Source: JAAYQU01 sp037441445
GTDB taxonomy: Bacteria; Bacteroidota; Bacteroidia; Bacteroidales; Salinivirgaceae
Direction of reading: 5' to 3'
Length of the DNA: 19,102 nucleotides
Assembly (NCBI GenBank): GCA_037441445.1
Contig: JBBISE010000053.1
Span: 1 to 19,102, forward strand
In this document: positions 1-7,465 of the stretch, piece after piece
Numbering within the stretch: the first letter of the stretch is position 1
How the letters are laid out: the number at the start of each line of letters is the position of its first letter
Program-made: the position numbers and the translations under genes
The notes under the pieces: generated by a model
The model's database searches: none
Seen by the model: only the letters and a program-made list of their open reading frames with translations
What the model was told of the DNA's origin: nothing

Positions 1-1346
1 TGTTGTTCAACCCAGGTGTAATATTTCAGGTTGTGAATGGCCTTGCGATCCGTATAGGTCAACTCTTTCATGTAATCTACCGATTCTCCTAAAAGACAGG
101 TTTCGTAATCAATAGCCCCTTGAAGTTCGGAATATTCTCCTTTATCGGCTGTTTGTTCCTGTAACCGTGATTGGTACATTTCTGCCGAGTCGGTGGCAAT
201 AGTAACAATGACATCATCGCTTGTCATTTCGTAATATTTGGCTGTTTTAATGGCTGAAAGAAGGTTGCCCACACCCGAAATTCCCAATAGATGCAATTGT
301 TCAATCGTTTGTGCATCAATACCTTTTGCTTTCAGGAACGTGTGTCCTTTTTTCTCGTTAAACAGGCGGAAAACACGCATGCAATCTTCGTCATCAATGG
401 CGGTAACGGCGTCTGTGTTTTTGACGTTATGTACCCAGGGAACATGTTTATCCCCAATTCCTTCAATGCGGTGCCCGCCAAAACCATTGTTGAGCAAAGT
501 TGGGCATTGCAGTGCCTCGGATGCCACCACTTTAAGGTGTGGAGCTATTGTCCTTAGGAAATCACCGGCAGCAATTGTTCCTGCCGAACCGGTTGCTGAA
601 ATATAGGCTGCGAGGTTGCTTTTAGGGGTTTTAATCATGTTGTAAACCTCCTCAATCGCCTTTCCTGTTGTGTTGTAGTGCCATGCGGCATTGCCAAATT
701 CATCGAACTGATTGAAAATGACGCAATCGGGGCGTGTGCGACGTATTTCCCAACACTTGTCGTAAATCTCCTTTACATTCGATTCGCAACCCGGAGTGGC
801 AATTACTTCGGAACCAATCTCGTTGCGTAGCCAGTTAAAACGCTCTGCGCTCATCTCTTCGGGCAGAATGGCCACTGATTCGGTTCCCATTATTTTTGAA
901 TCGAAGGCTCCACCACGGCAATAATTTCCGGTTGATGGCCAGACGGCCTTGTGATAGGTTGGATCAAATCCTCCGGTAACAATTGTGGGGGCAAGGCAGC
1001 CATATGCGGCGCCAACCTTGTGTGCCCCGGTAGGAAACCATTTCCCAACAAGTAAAACTATCCGGGCTTTTACACCAGTGAGTTCGGAGGGTAATTCAAC
1101 GTAGTTCACCCTGCCAAAGAGTCCACCTTTGGCCTTTGGTTCGTTTTTCCATGTAATACGGAAAAGGTTGGCCGAGTTTATTTCCCATAATCCGACGGAT
1201 TTCAGCCGCTCTTTGATTTTATCAGAAATTAGTTCAGGATTTCTTTGTTGTTCGAAGGTGGGTAGGATTATTCCCCTTTCGCGAAATCGGTTAACAGCAT
1301 TTTGAAGCGATTTTTCGTTAGTTACTTTGTCAATTAGCTTAATCAT
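1..1346 (-). CDS. PLP-dependent fold-type II enzyme (TrpB/cysteine synthase superfamily), 3' end outside window
   Basis: An open frame of 448 codons runs from ATG at 1346 off the left edge, so the C-terminus is missing. The translation has the layout of a fold-type II PLP enzyme. The sequence PTGAHKVGAA puts the likely Schiff-base lysine at Lys110. A substrate-binding loop of the STGNY type follows, and a glycine-rich phosphate-binding loop (SATGSAGT) lies at about residues 250-257. The first 100 residues or so resemble the N-terminal extension of TrpB-like and threonine synthase-like members. The family includes tryptophan synthase beta, cysteine synthases, threonine synthase and diaminopropionate ammonia-lyase. 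I cannot choose a substrate from sequence alone. The gene is probably a single unit, with a promoter at about 1393-1400 and an untranslated leader of roughly 40 bases. It is the cytosolic exception among the exported proteins nearby. Confidence 0.85.
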   Translation of the reverse strand, partial: MIKLIDKVTNEKSLQNAVNRFRERGIILPTFEQQRNPELISDKIKERLKSVGLWEINSANLFRITWKNEPKAKGGLFGRVNYVELPSELTGVKARIVLLVGKWFPTGAHKVGAAYGCLAPTIVTGGFDPTYHKAVWPSTGNYCRGGAFDSKIMGTESVAILPEEMSAERFNWLRNEIGSEVIATPGCESNVKEIYDKCWEIRRTRPDCVIFNQFDEFGNAAWHYNTTGKAIEEVYNMIKTPKSNLAAYISATGSAGTIAAGDFLRTIAPHLKVVASEALQCPTLLNNGFGGHRIEGIGDKHVPWVHNVKNTDAVTAIDDEDCMRVFRLFNEKKGHTFLKAKGIDAQTIEQLHLLGISGVGNLLSAIKTAKYYEMTSDDVIVTIATDSAEMYQSRLQEQTADKGEYSELQGAIDYETCLLGESVDYMKELTYTDRKAIHNLKYYTWVEQ

Positions 1347-1392
1347 ACTAATGTAATTTATGTTTTTTATAGTTCTCAGAATCACTTAAATC

Positions 1393-1400
1393 CAAAAGTA
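1393..1400 (-). promoter_or_regulatory. Candidate Bacteroidota -7 element for the PLP enzyme
   Basis: Read on the minus strand this is TACTTTTG, a full match to TAnnTTTG. It lies 47 bases before the ATG. The upstream TTG is poorly placed (CAA at 1414-1416, spacer of about 13), so only the -7 part is convincing. Confidence 0.4.
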
Positions 1401-1481
1401 CATTTCCCTCAGGCAATCTTGTATAATTTGGAGAAAGGGATATAAAGGTATGGAAAATATATTGGAAAGCAAAACTATGTG

Positions 1482-1523
1482 AATAAAAACAAATAAGGGC
1501 AGTTCTTTCGAATCCTGCCCTTA
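1482..1523 (-). terminator. Rho-independent terminator after the C1 peptidase gene
   Basis: A perfect 9-bp inverted repeat (TAAGGGCAG at 1494-1502, CTGCCCTTA at 1515-1523) encloses a 12-base loop. On the minus strand it is followed by a T-rich stretch, TTTGTTTTTATT. It sits about 50 bases after the peptidase stop codon, as expected for an intrinsic terminator reading leftward. Confidence 0.75.
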
Positions 1524-1573
1524 CTGTCTAACCAAAACCAAAATTGCTATGAAAAAGCCTCTTTAAATCTGTT

Positions 1574-2767
1574 TTATTTTTCGTACTCCTTTTTAATCTT
1601 TTTGGGGAGTGCGTCTTTGTGAACCACGAACGATACGGTTTTGAACTTTACGTAGGCTTCTGAAGCGTAGAGGTAACCCTCGTATTTGTGGTCTTCAGTA
1701 CCCCAACTGTTTTTAACCTTGTAATATTTTGTTCCGTTCTGGTCTCGATATATACCTACAATTTGCATACCATGATCGTCGGTTGTCTTAAAATTATCAA
1801 ATTCTTTTTGACGCATTTCTTGGGTAATAACCTTCTCTGGTACCGGCTTATCAAAGCTAAACATCTGTTTTTGACGTTCTTCCTTTGTCATTGCTTCCCA
1901 ACGTAATTTTTCACTGCCCGATAATTCTTCTACTTCTGTTTCGGGTACAATTGCCAATCCGTTTTTCCACGAGAACCCTTTTTCACTGACATCGGCAGCC
2001 CAGCTTATGCTATATCCACTGTTTATTGCGTTGTCCATAATTTCTATCATTTCGTTCAGGGGAACATTGTAGAACGATTTCCATGACCAATTATCGGGAA
2101 CCTCGACAATAAAATTCGTATAAAAAGGCTGATGAGTGAAAGAAGTTAAGTAGGCGTAGTCATTGGGGTTGATTGGTACATAAGTTTTTGCAAATTCTTC
2201 GGGTGTCATTGTTTTGCCGTCGTATGTGAAAGTCTCAGGAACAACGCCAAAATAGGCATCCAGTATTCCTTTGAACCCTGCTTTCCATGCTGTTGACAAT
2301 TCTTTATTAGGGTTGGAGACTATGGCGTCAACATAGGCTTTCAGAACATTGTCAATTTCACCATGCACGTGTTTTTCAGTTCCATACTGTAATCCCGTGT
2401 AAGCCTCCTCGGGGATGATGCCATATTTTTCAATTACGTCAATTACATCGTTTAATGCACCACCTCCGGCGAACGTGGAGTTGCCATGCATGCGGATGTA
2501 CCTTTCGGCTTTATCTTCATACACCTTGCGAACTACGTACATTTCACTGATATCCAGTACAGGTTTCTCCATCCTTAAAAGCTCGCTCTCGATAAAGGCA
2601 GCTGTGGCAAAACTCCAACAGGTTCCACTTCGGTATTGGTTTTTTACCGGAGAGGTTTTTATTTCCTTGACCAAAGTAAACTCATATCCTTCCTTTTTCA
2701 AAGAATCTTCTTGCGAGAAAAGCACAAAAGGAACAAGTATCATTGCTGTGAATACAAAATTTCTCAT
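1574..2767 (-). CDS. Exported C1B (bleomycin hydrolase/PepC-like) cysteine peptidase
   Basis: This 397-residue protein has a papain-fold active site. Gln44 of the oxyanion hole and Cys50 lie in KNQYRSGTCWSF, His332 lies in DDHGMQIVG, and Asn353 lies in VKNSWG. The long insert between the Cys and His regions and the overall size fit family C1B (bleomycin hydrolase/PepC aminopeptidases). Most of those are cytosolic and about 440-460 residues long. Here residues 1-19 form a signal peptide (basic start, then a hydrophobic run ending VLFSQ), so the enzyme should act in the periplasm or outside the cell, probably on peptides. There is no long pro-domain: the catalytic domain starts about 25 residues after the predicted cleavage site. 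The gene is divergent from the 3064 operon and ends at a strong hairpin terminator. Broad class is secure. Whether it acts as aminopeptidase or endopeptidase is not. Confidence 0.9.
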   Translation of the reverse strand: MRNFVFTAMILVPFVLFSQEDSLKKEGYEFTLVKEIKTSPVKNQYRSGTCWSFATAAFIESELLRMEKPVLDISEMYVVRKVYEDKAERYIRMHGNSTFAGGGALNDVIDVIEKYGIIPEEAYTGLQYGTEKHVHGEIDNVLKAYVDAIVSNPNKELSTAWKAGFKGILDAYFGVVPETFTYDGKTMTPEEFAKTYVPINPNDYAYLTSFTHQPFYTNFIVEVPDNWSWKSFYNVPLNEMIEIMDNAINSGYSISWAADVSEKGFSWKNGLAIVPETEVEELSGSEKLRWEAMTKEERQKQMFSFDKPVPEKVITQEMRQKEFDNFKTTDDHGMQIVGIYRDQNGTKYYKVKNSWGTEDHKYEGYLYASEAYVKFKTVSFVVHKDALPKKIKKEYEK

Positions 2768-3063
2768 AGTGTATAATTTAAATTACGGTTTAACAAGAGA
2801 TTAAGTTAGTGCTTTTTTACAATTTTAATGCCTTTGGTTTGTTTTTTGAATTTACTATGTGTAAATAATAGCCTGAATGTTTTGTAAATGGCCTTTATAT
2901 AAGCAATTTTGCCTATTCTTAGGTTGTCTCTGGTAAAACAATTAAAGAACTTTTATTGTGCGATTCCGGACATAAATGACCAAAACAGGACAGATTATCA
3001 ATTTTCGAAATCACGTATTGTCAATTCTCTTATTTTTGCACACAACCCGTTTTTATGTAAACA
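2768..3063. promoter_or_regulatory. Divergent intergenic control region
   Basis: This 296-base AT-rich gap separates the C1 peptidase (leftward) from the three-gene exported cassette (rightward), so it must carry both promoters. For the rightward operon, TATTTTTG at 3031-3038 matches TAnnTTTG and predicts a leader of about 20 bases. No full-length upstream TTG element is in register, which would suit an activator-dependent promoter. A GGACA pair 20 bases apart (2968 and 2988) lies at roughly -76 to -52 from the inferred start. For the leftward gene I see only a weak 7-of-8 match (CAATTTTA, plus strand) near 2820. Confidence 0.45.
3031..3038 (+). promoter_or_regulatory. Candidate -7 element of the exported cassette
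   Basis: TATTTTTG is a full match to TAnnTTTG, 26 bases before the ATG at 3064. The nearest upstream TTG (3018-3020) is only 10 bases away, so the -33 element is not convincing. Confidence 0.45.
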
Positions 3064-3606
3064 ATGAAATCGAAAGGTGATATTAAATTGTTTTTATGGT
3101 TGCTTGCTTTTTTTGTCTTTGTTTTTTCGGGACAGGATGCAATGGCTCAATTCGAGAAAGAGGGATATTCGTTTGTTCAGAAGTTAAAAACCCCCAGAGC
3201 CAGAAAGCCGGAGGTACATGAGTTGATGCTCGATCCCCATGGCAGATTTCTTATTTTAACCTTCAGCTCGCACCCAACCCATATTTTACTTTATCAGATT
3301 AACAGTTGGGAATTGTATAAAGAATACATGGTTCCAGAGTGGTTTGACCTTAGCAACTCTTTTGTAGATCCGGAAGGAAGGTTCCTGTTTGTTGATTTTG
3401 GAAGGTTTTCTTCCCGATATAGACGAATTGACTTAACTACCGATAAAATAGATACCGTTGATTGTAAAAGCACACCCAGGGGCTGCCTGCCTAAGGAACC
3501 AACTCAGCCTAAAAGAGATTTGTTTACACCCGATAAGAAATTTTACATTACCATAAACCGGAAAAACCGTCGCGATGTGCTGGTTTTCATTAAAAACGAC
3601 AACTAA
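3064..3606 (+). CDS. Small exported propeller-like protein, cassette gene 1
   Basis: This 180-residue protein starts with a clear signal peptide (hydrophobic residues 8-22, cleavage near AMA-Q at about 28-29). The mature part has two segments resembling beta-propeller strands (LDPHGRFLILTF at 57-67, VDPEGRFLFVDF at 101-112) and a cysteine pair with the pattern VDCxxxPxGC (Cys134, Cys141) that could form a disulfide. It is too short for a complete propeller. The first 170 residues or so align well with residues 1-188 of the protein at 15907-16902, including both cysteines at identical spacing, so the two are paralogues. The stop is 12 bases before the next gene, which indicates an operon with the transglutaminase-like pair. 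I recognise no named family and assign no function. A role in the envelope is inferred from export and neighbours only. Confidence 0.82.
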   Translation: MKSKGDIKLFLWLLAFFVFVFSGQDAMAQFEKEGYSFVQKLKTPRARKPEVHELMLDPHGRFLILTFSSHPTHILLYQINSWELYKEYMVPEWFDLSNSFVDPEGRFLFVDFGRFSSRYRRIDLTTDKIDTVDCKSTPRGCLPKEPTQPKRDLFTPDKKFYITINRKNRRDVLVFIKNDN

Positions 3607-3618
3607 ACAACTAAACAC

Positions 3619-5607
3619 ATGATACATAGACCTACCCGAAAAATCGTCTGGCAACCTGTATTCTTTTGGGTCGCCTTTTTAAGTTTTGCAGTATCAAATG
3701 CCATGGCCAACGATGGTGCAGTTAAAAACGCTCCCAGCAGTCAATCTTTGTTGGAGAAGTATAAGTCATACAACCAGGTAATTGTTTTTGACTCTATTGT
3801 TGCCAATGTGCAGGAGAGTGGATTAAGCTATGTTACACGCAAAACGATGTACCAATTAATAAATGCAGATGCTGCTAAAGAACTGGCCACTATTGTTTTA
3901 GATTACGATCCGTTGTCAGCCGATATAACCATCAAAGATGCTTACATTATCAGGCAAGAAGGACAGCGTGATGAACTGTTTAGTGCGGGAAAAGTCCATG
4001 ATTATCCGGCTCCGGCCCGGATGATATACTGGGGGGCACGCCAAAAAATGATCGAGCCTGGTTTTTTAAATGTTGGTGACAGGGTTTATATTGAATATGT
4101 CCGAAAAGGCTTTACATATGCACTACTCCGGTCTGATGATGACGAGCGTTTTATTCCACCCATGCGGGGACATTACTACGATATTATCGAGTTTTTTGAC
4201 ACCAGGCCAATTCACCATAAATATTTTAAAGTAAACCTTCCATCATCAAAGGAACTGATTTACAAAACATACAATGCAGATTTTAAGGTTAATGTACTGG
4301 AATCAGACAGAATAAAAACGGCGGAATTTGAACTTTCGGAAGTTCTGCCTGTTAAAAAGGAATTTCGACGCGTAGCCGATGTTGATGTTGCCCCAAAAGT
4401 TATTGTTACTACAACAAAGCGGTGGGAGGACAAGGCAACCTGGTTTTATGGTGTGAACGAAGATTATGGAAGCTTTAAATCGACGCCCGAAATCGATTCC
4501 AAAGTAAACGAAATTCTAAATGGAGCAACCAACGAGCTCGATTCCATTGCGCGTCTAAACCGCTGGTGCGCCGACGAAATCCGATACAGTGGTATATCCA
4601 TGGGACCAGGTGAGGGATACACACTCCACTCGGGTGAAATGAATTTTACCGACCGTTGTGGCGTCTGTAAAGACAAGGCCGGAATGTTGGTGACCATGCT
4701 CAGGGCCGCCGGGTTCAAGTCTTACGCCGCTATGACTATGGCAGGTTCCAGAATCGAAAATATACCAGCTGACCAGTTTAATCACAGTGTTACAGTTGTG
4801 AAACTGCGTAGTGGTGAATATAAGCTGCTTGACCCCACCTGGGTTCCTTTTGTCCGTGAACTCTGGTCGAGCCGCGAACAACAACAAAACTATCTTCTTG
4901 GTCTGCCACAGGGTGACATCCTTCGCGAAACTCCGGTCTCCAGCCCCGATAACCATTACCTTAAAATCAACAACAAAGCCATCCTTGACACCGAAGGTAC
5001 ACTTCAAGGAACCATTACCGTTACAGCCGAAGGACAAAGTGATGCCATGGTTCGCGCCATTTTTACCCGAAGTTTCAGAAGTCATTGGGATTCGAACCTG
5101 CGAAACCAGATTTTACAAATCTATCCTACCGCAATTATTAAGGAGGCCCGATATACGGATCCGTATAAATATTACGAGGCGCCCGTTTTAATTACTGTTT
5201 CTTATTCCATTCCCTATTTTGCCAGTACTCAGGGTAAAACATTGATTTTTAAAACAATGACAAGCAATGGTGTCTTTGGATATGCCCAGTTTTACCAGGG
5301 ATGGGTCAATGAACCCAAGGAGCGGAATTTTGATTTTACGGGAAACTGCTCTCAACAGGTCGAAATATCGGAGGAAATTACTCTTCCTGGGAAACCGAAG
5401 CTTCAGGATATTGAAAAATACATTGGTAGCAGCAAAGGAAAGTACGCTACCATAAATACCGAGGTAAAAGTAGTGGGAAATATCATAACGGCCAATACCA
5501 CCGAGCGGTTCGAACAACGTGTTTATCCTGCTGCAGCCTGGTCTGAATTTTTAACGTTGGTTGACCTAAGGAACCGGTTCCGCCAGCCCTTCATAATAAA
5601 ATTATAG
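3619..5607 (+). CDS. Exported DUF3857/transglutaminase-like protein with intact triad
   Basis: This 662-residue protein has a signal peptide (hydrophobic residues 14-26, cleavage near AMA-ND at 30). Residues of about 50-260 form a beta-rich DUF3857-type domain, followed by a transglutaminase-like domain at about 295-415 and a beta-rich C-terminal domain. The papain-like catalytic residues are all present: Cys350 in DRCGVCKDKAGM, His389 in FNHSVTVV, and Asp405 in LLDPTW. Bacterial proteins of this type are usually taken to be proteases, peptidoglycan/protein cross-link hydrolases or acyl transferases. The substrate of this one is unknown. It sits 12 bases after the small exported gene and 66 bases before a second DUF3857 protein. 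No strong Shine-Dalgarno sequence precedes the ATG; the leader is A-rich. Confidence 0.88.
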   Translation: MIHRPTRKIVWQPVFFWVAFLSFAVSNAMANDGAVKNAPSSQSLLEKYKSYNQVIVFDSIVANVQESGLSYVTRKTMYQLINADAAKELATIVLDYDPLSADITIKDAYIIRQEGQRDELFSAGKVHDYPAPARMIYWGARQKMIEPGFLNVGDRVYIEYVRKGFTYALLRSDDDERFIPPMRGHYYDIIEFFDTRPIHHKYFKVNLPSSKELIYKTYNADFKVNVLESDRIKTAEFELSEVLPVKKEFRRVADVDVAPKVIVTTTKRWEDKATWFYGVNEDYGSFKSTPEIDSKVNEILNGATNELDSIARLNRWCADEIRYSGISMGPGEGYTLHSGEMNFTDRCGVCKDKAGMLVTMLRAAGFKSYAAMTMAGSRIENIPADQFNHSVTVVKLRSGEYKLLDPTWVPFVRELWSSREQQQNYLLGLPQGDILRETPVSSPDNHYLKINNKAILDTEGTLQGTITVTAEGQSDAMVRAIFTRSFRSHWDSNLRNQILQIYPTAIIKEARYTDPYKYYEAPVLITVSYSIPYFASTQGKTLIFKTMTSNGVFGYAQFYQGWVNEPKERNFDFTGNCSQQVEISEEITLPGKPKLQDIEKYIGSSKGKYATINTEVKVVGNIITANTTERFEQRVYPAAAWSEFLTLVDLRNRFRQPFIIKL

Positions 5608-5673
5608 ACATGCTTAGGAAAATTGTTTGCCGATTTAACCTTGCACTAAAAACCATTCAAAAAAACGAAAACC

Positions 5674-7425
5674 ATGAAACTAATCCTTATATCAATATTT
5701 TCGGTTTTAGTATCCAATTTGTATCCAACGCAGCACGATGCACGATACCTTTTGTTGAAGAAAGAGTACATCTTTAACACCGATGGTGGATATACTTTAA
5801 ATTATGAACACCGTTTGGAGTACAAGACTTATCATTCATTCCACCGTTTGTTTGGAGAAACTTTTGTTGTTTACAATCCCGAATATCAAACGTTGAAAAT
5901 CAACCGAATGCAAACCACTATGGCCAATGGCAAACTGATTGCAGGGCCCCAAAATGCACTGAACGAAGTTTTGCCATCGTGGGCTGCAAACAGCGGGGCT
6001 TACAACCAATTAAGGGAAATGGTCATAACCCATACCGGACTTGAAATTGGCGCTGTTGCTGATCTTTCATACACGATTGAATCTAAAAAGCCGTCATTGG
6101 GATATATTCAGGTTCTTGAACCTTTAAGGATTAACATGCCGGTTGACGATCTGGAACTTGTTTTTGTAGTTCCCGAAGGAATTGATTTTTCCATTTCCGA
6201 GAGACCAGGAATGCCCCGTCCCGAAATTATTACCGAAGCGGGAAAGGTTACCTACCGCTATCGATTGGTTGATGTGCCCGCAATAGAAAGTTTTGGAGTG
6301 GTTGATCAAGCGTTTGTTCCACACGTTCAGGCACAAACCGGAAAAATGACATTAGCAGAATTGTTTGCCCAGATAGATCCGTTGGCCTTGGAAATAAAAC
6401 CACTGTCGCCCGAAGAATTTGAATTGGCATTAGACATTCAGAAAGATATTATGGGTATCAGAACTATAAATGTTCCTCTTGATTTTCAGGCATTTCCATT
6501 GCAATCGCCTGTTAACACCATAAAAAGAAACAGCGGTACCCCTTTAGAAAAAGCCCTGGCTTTTCAAAACCGTTTGCTTGAAAAAAATATCCATGCAAGA
6601 CTTTTGCTTAAAATTCCAGAGCCACTGGCCGATGAAAGCCATGCCAATATTTTGGCTACCACCGATGTGTTTTTGCTTTTGTACGTTAACCAGGAGCCAA
6701 TTGCACTGTCCCCAATTAGGTTACATAAAGAAAATCCGATAGATGTACAGGGCTTTGCCTATGTTGCTGCATCGAACGATGGACTGGTGCGGGTTTCAGG
6801 AAAAGTAACCAAAACCTTGAAGTCAAATGCTGAGATGACCTTAAACTACGATAAAAAGCTGAACAAAACAACATTCAGCGGAGCAATAAAATCTGAAATG
6901 TCAGGGGCAGGTTTAAATTTCCTGGTTAAGCGGTCGGTACAACCAAAGGGTTCCGATATTATATCGGCTAAAGGTGCTGAAATTGTAGAATTTGTGTCAG
7001 AAGAATTTTCTTCGCAACGGTTCGGTATCAAAATACCCGAGACGCAGCTTGAACCTATAGGAAAAGTGGTGCATATTGATTTGCCCGTTTCCCGACAAGG
7101 TTTCGACAGTTGGCAGCTAGGGTCTTTGTCTGATTCAATCGGCAGTCCTGTCAGACTGCCTCACGCAATAACACAGGAAGAAGTCTTTACAGTAAACCTG
7201 CCAAAAGGAGCCAAGCCAATTTCTCGTCAAATAATCGAGAGTAAGAAAGCCCCATTTGGAGAAATGGAGCTGTTGTTGCAATTTGACAAAACAAAGGTCT
7301 CGGTGACACGAAAAATCATCATCCGCTCAAGTCTTATATTACCCAAAGATTACCAAGTATTTCTGGAAATGTCACGCTTATGGAACTTCGACGGTTTAAA
7401 GGGAATTTATATTGAGTTGAAATGA
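5674..7425 (+). CDS. Exported DUF3857 protein with degenerate (catalytically dead) transglutaminase-like domain
   Basis: This 583-residue protein has an N-terminal hydrophobic signal segment (residues 3-16). Residues of about 25-235 resemble the DUF3857 domain of the upstream neighbour. Residues 255-350 align with the neighbour's transglutaminase-like domain: IRTINV matches IRYSGI, and the helix starting GTPLEKALAF matches GVCKDKAGML without a gap. The three catalytic positions are changed: Cys to Pro290, His to Asp331, and Asp to Ser346. The fold is probably kept but enzyme activity lost. The C-terminal 230 residues are beta-rich and not otherwise recognised. Its likely role is a non-catalytic partner or binding subunit of the active paralogue. 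The 66-base gap contains a short overlapping frame from an ATG at 5610, which I do not consider a gene. Domain assignment of the middle region is by eye. Confidence 0.8.
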   Translation: MKLILISIFSVLVSNLYPTQHDARYLLLKKEYIFNTDGGYTLNYEHRLEYKTYHSFHRLFGETFVVYNPEYQTLKINRMQTTMANGKLIAGPQNALNEVLPSWAANSGAYNQLREMVITHTGLEIGAVADLSYTIESKKPSLGYIQVLEPLRINMPVDDLELVFVVPEGIDFSISERPGMPRPEIITEAGKVTYRYRLVDVPAIESFGVVDQAFVPHVQAQTGKMTLAELFAQIDPLALEIKPLSPEEFELALDIQKDIMGIRTINVPLDFQAFPLQSPVNTIKRNSGTPLEKALAFQNRLLEKNIHARLLLKIPEPLADESHANILATTDVFLLLYVNQEPIALSPIRLHKENPIDVQGFAYVAASNDGLVRVSGKVTKTLKSNAEMTLNYDKKLNKTTFSGAIKSEMSGAGLNFLVKRSVQPKGSDIISAKGAEIVEFVSEEFSSQRFGIKIPETQLEPIGKVVHIDLPVSRQGFDSWQLGSLSDSIGSPVRLPHAITQEEVFTVNLPKGAKPISRQIIESKKAPFGEMELLLQFDKTKVSVTRKIIIRSSLILPKDYQVFLEMSRLWNFDGLKGIYIELK

Positions 7426-7445
7426 TGAGAAAAAGTATAACTTTG
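7417..7445 (+). promoter_or_regulatory. Promoter of prfB
   Basis: TTG at 7417-7419, an 18-base spacer and TAACTTTG at 7438-7445 form a near-perfect Bacteroidota promoter overlapping the end of the upstream gene. The predicted start is near 7451, giving a leader of about 15 bases. prfB can therefore be transcribed independently of the exported cassette. Confidence 0.65.
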
Positions 7446-7465
7446 CCGGCCAAAACGATAACCAT

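Noticed and set aside
238..606. 122-codon plus-strand frame in the first gene
   Set aside because: It is the antisense shadow of the PLP enzyme, whose minus-strand frame carries the conserved lysine and glycine loop.
1574..2767. Similarity between the N-terminus of the C1 peptidase (KKEGYEF...KTSP) and the small exported protein (EKEGYSF...KTPR)
   Set aside because: The peptidase stretch is the normal papain-family lead-in to the active-site Gln and Cys. The match stops after about 12 residues, so chance is the better explanation.
4555..5085. Long antisense frame (176 codons) within the transglutaminase-like gene
   Set aside because: It is a codon-shadow of a clearly conserved gene, with no promoter, no protein-like motifs and unlikely composition.
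5610..5717. Short frame starting at ATG 5610 between the two DUF3857 genes
   Set aside because: It overlaps the signal-peptide region of the next gene in another frame and shows no coding character.
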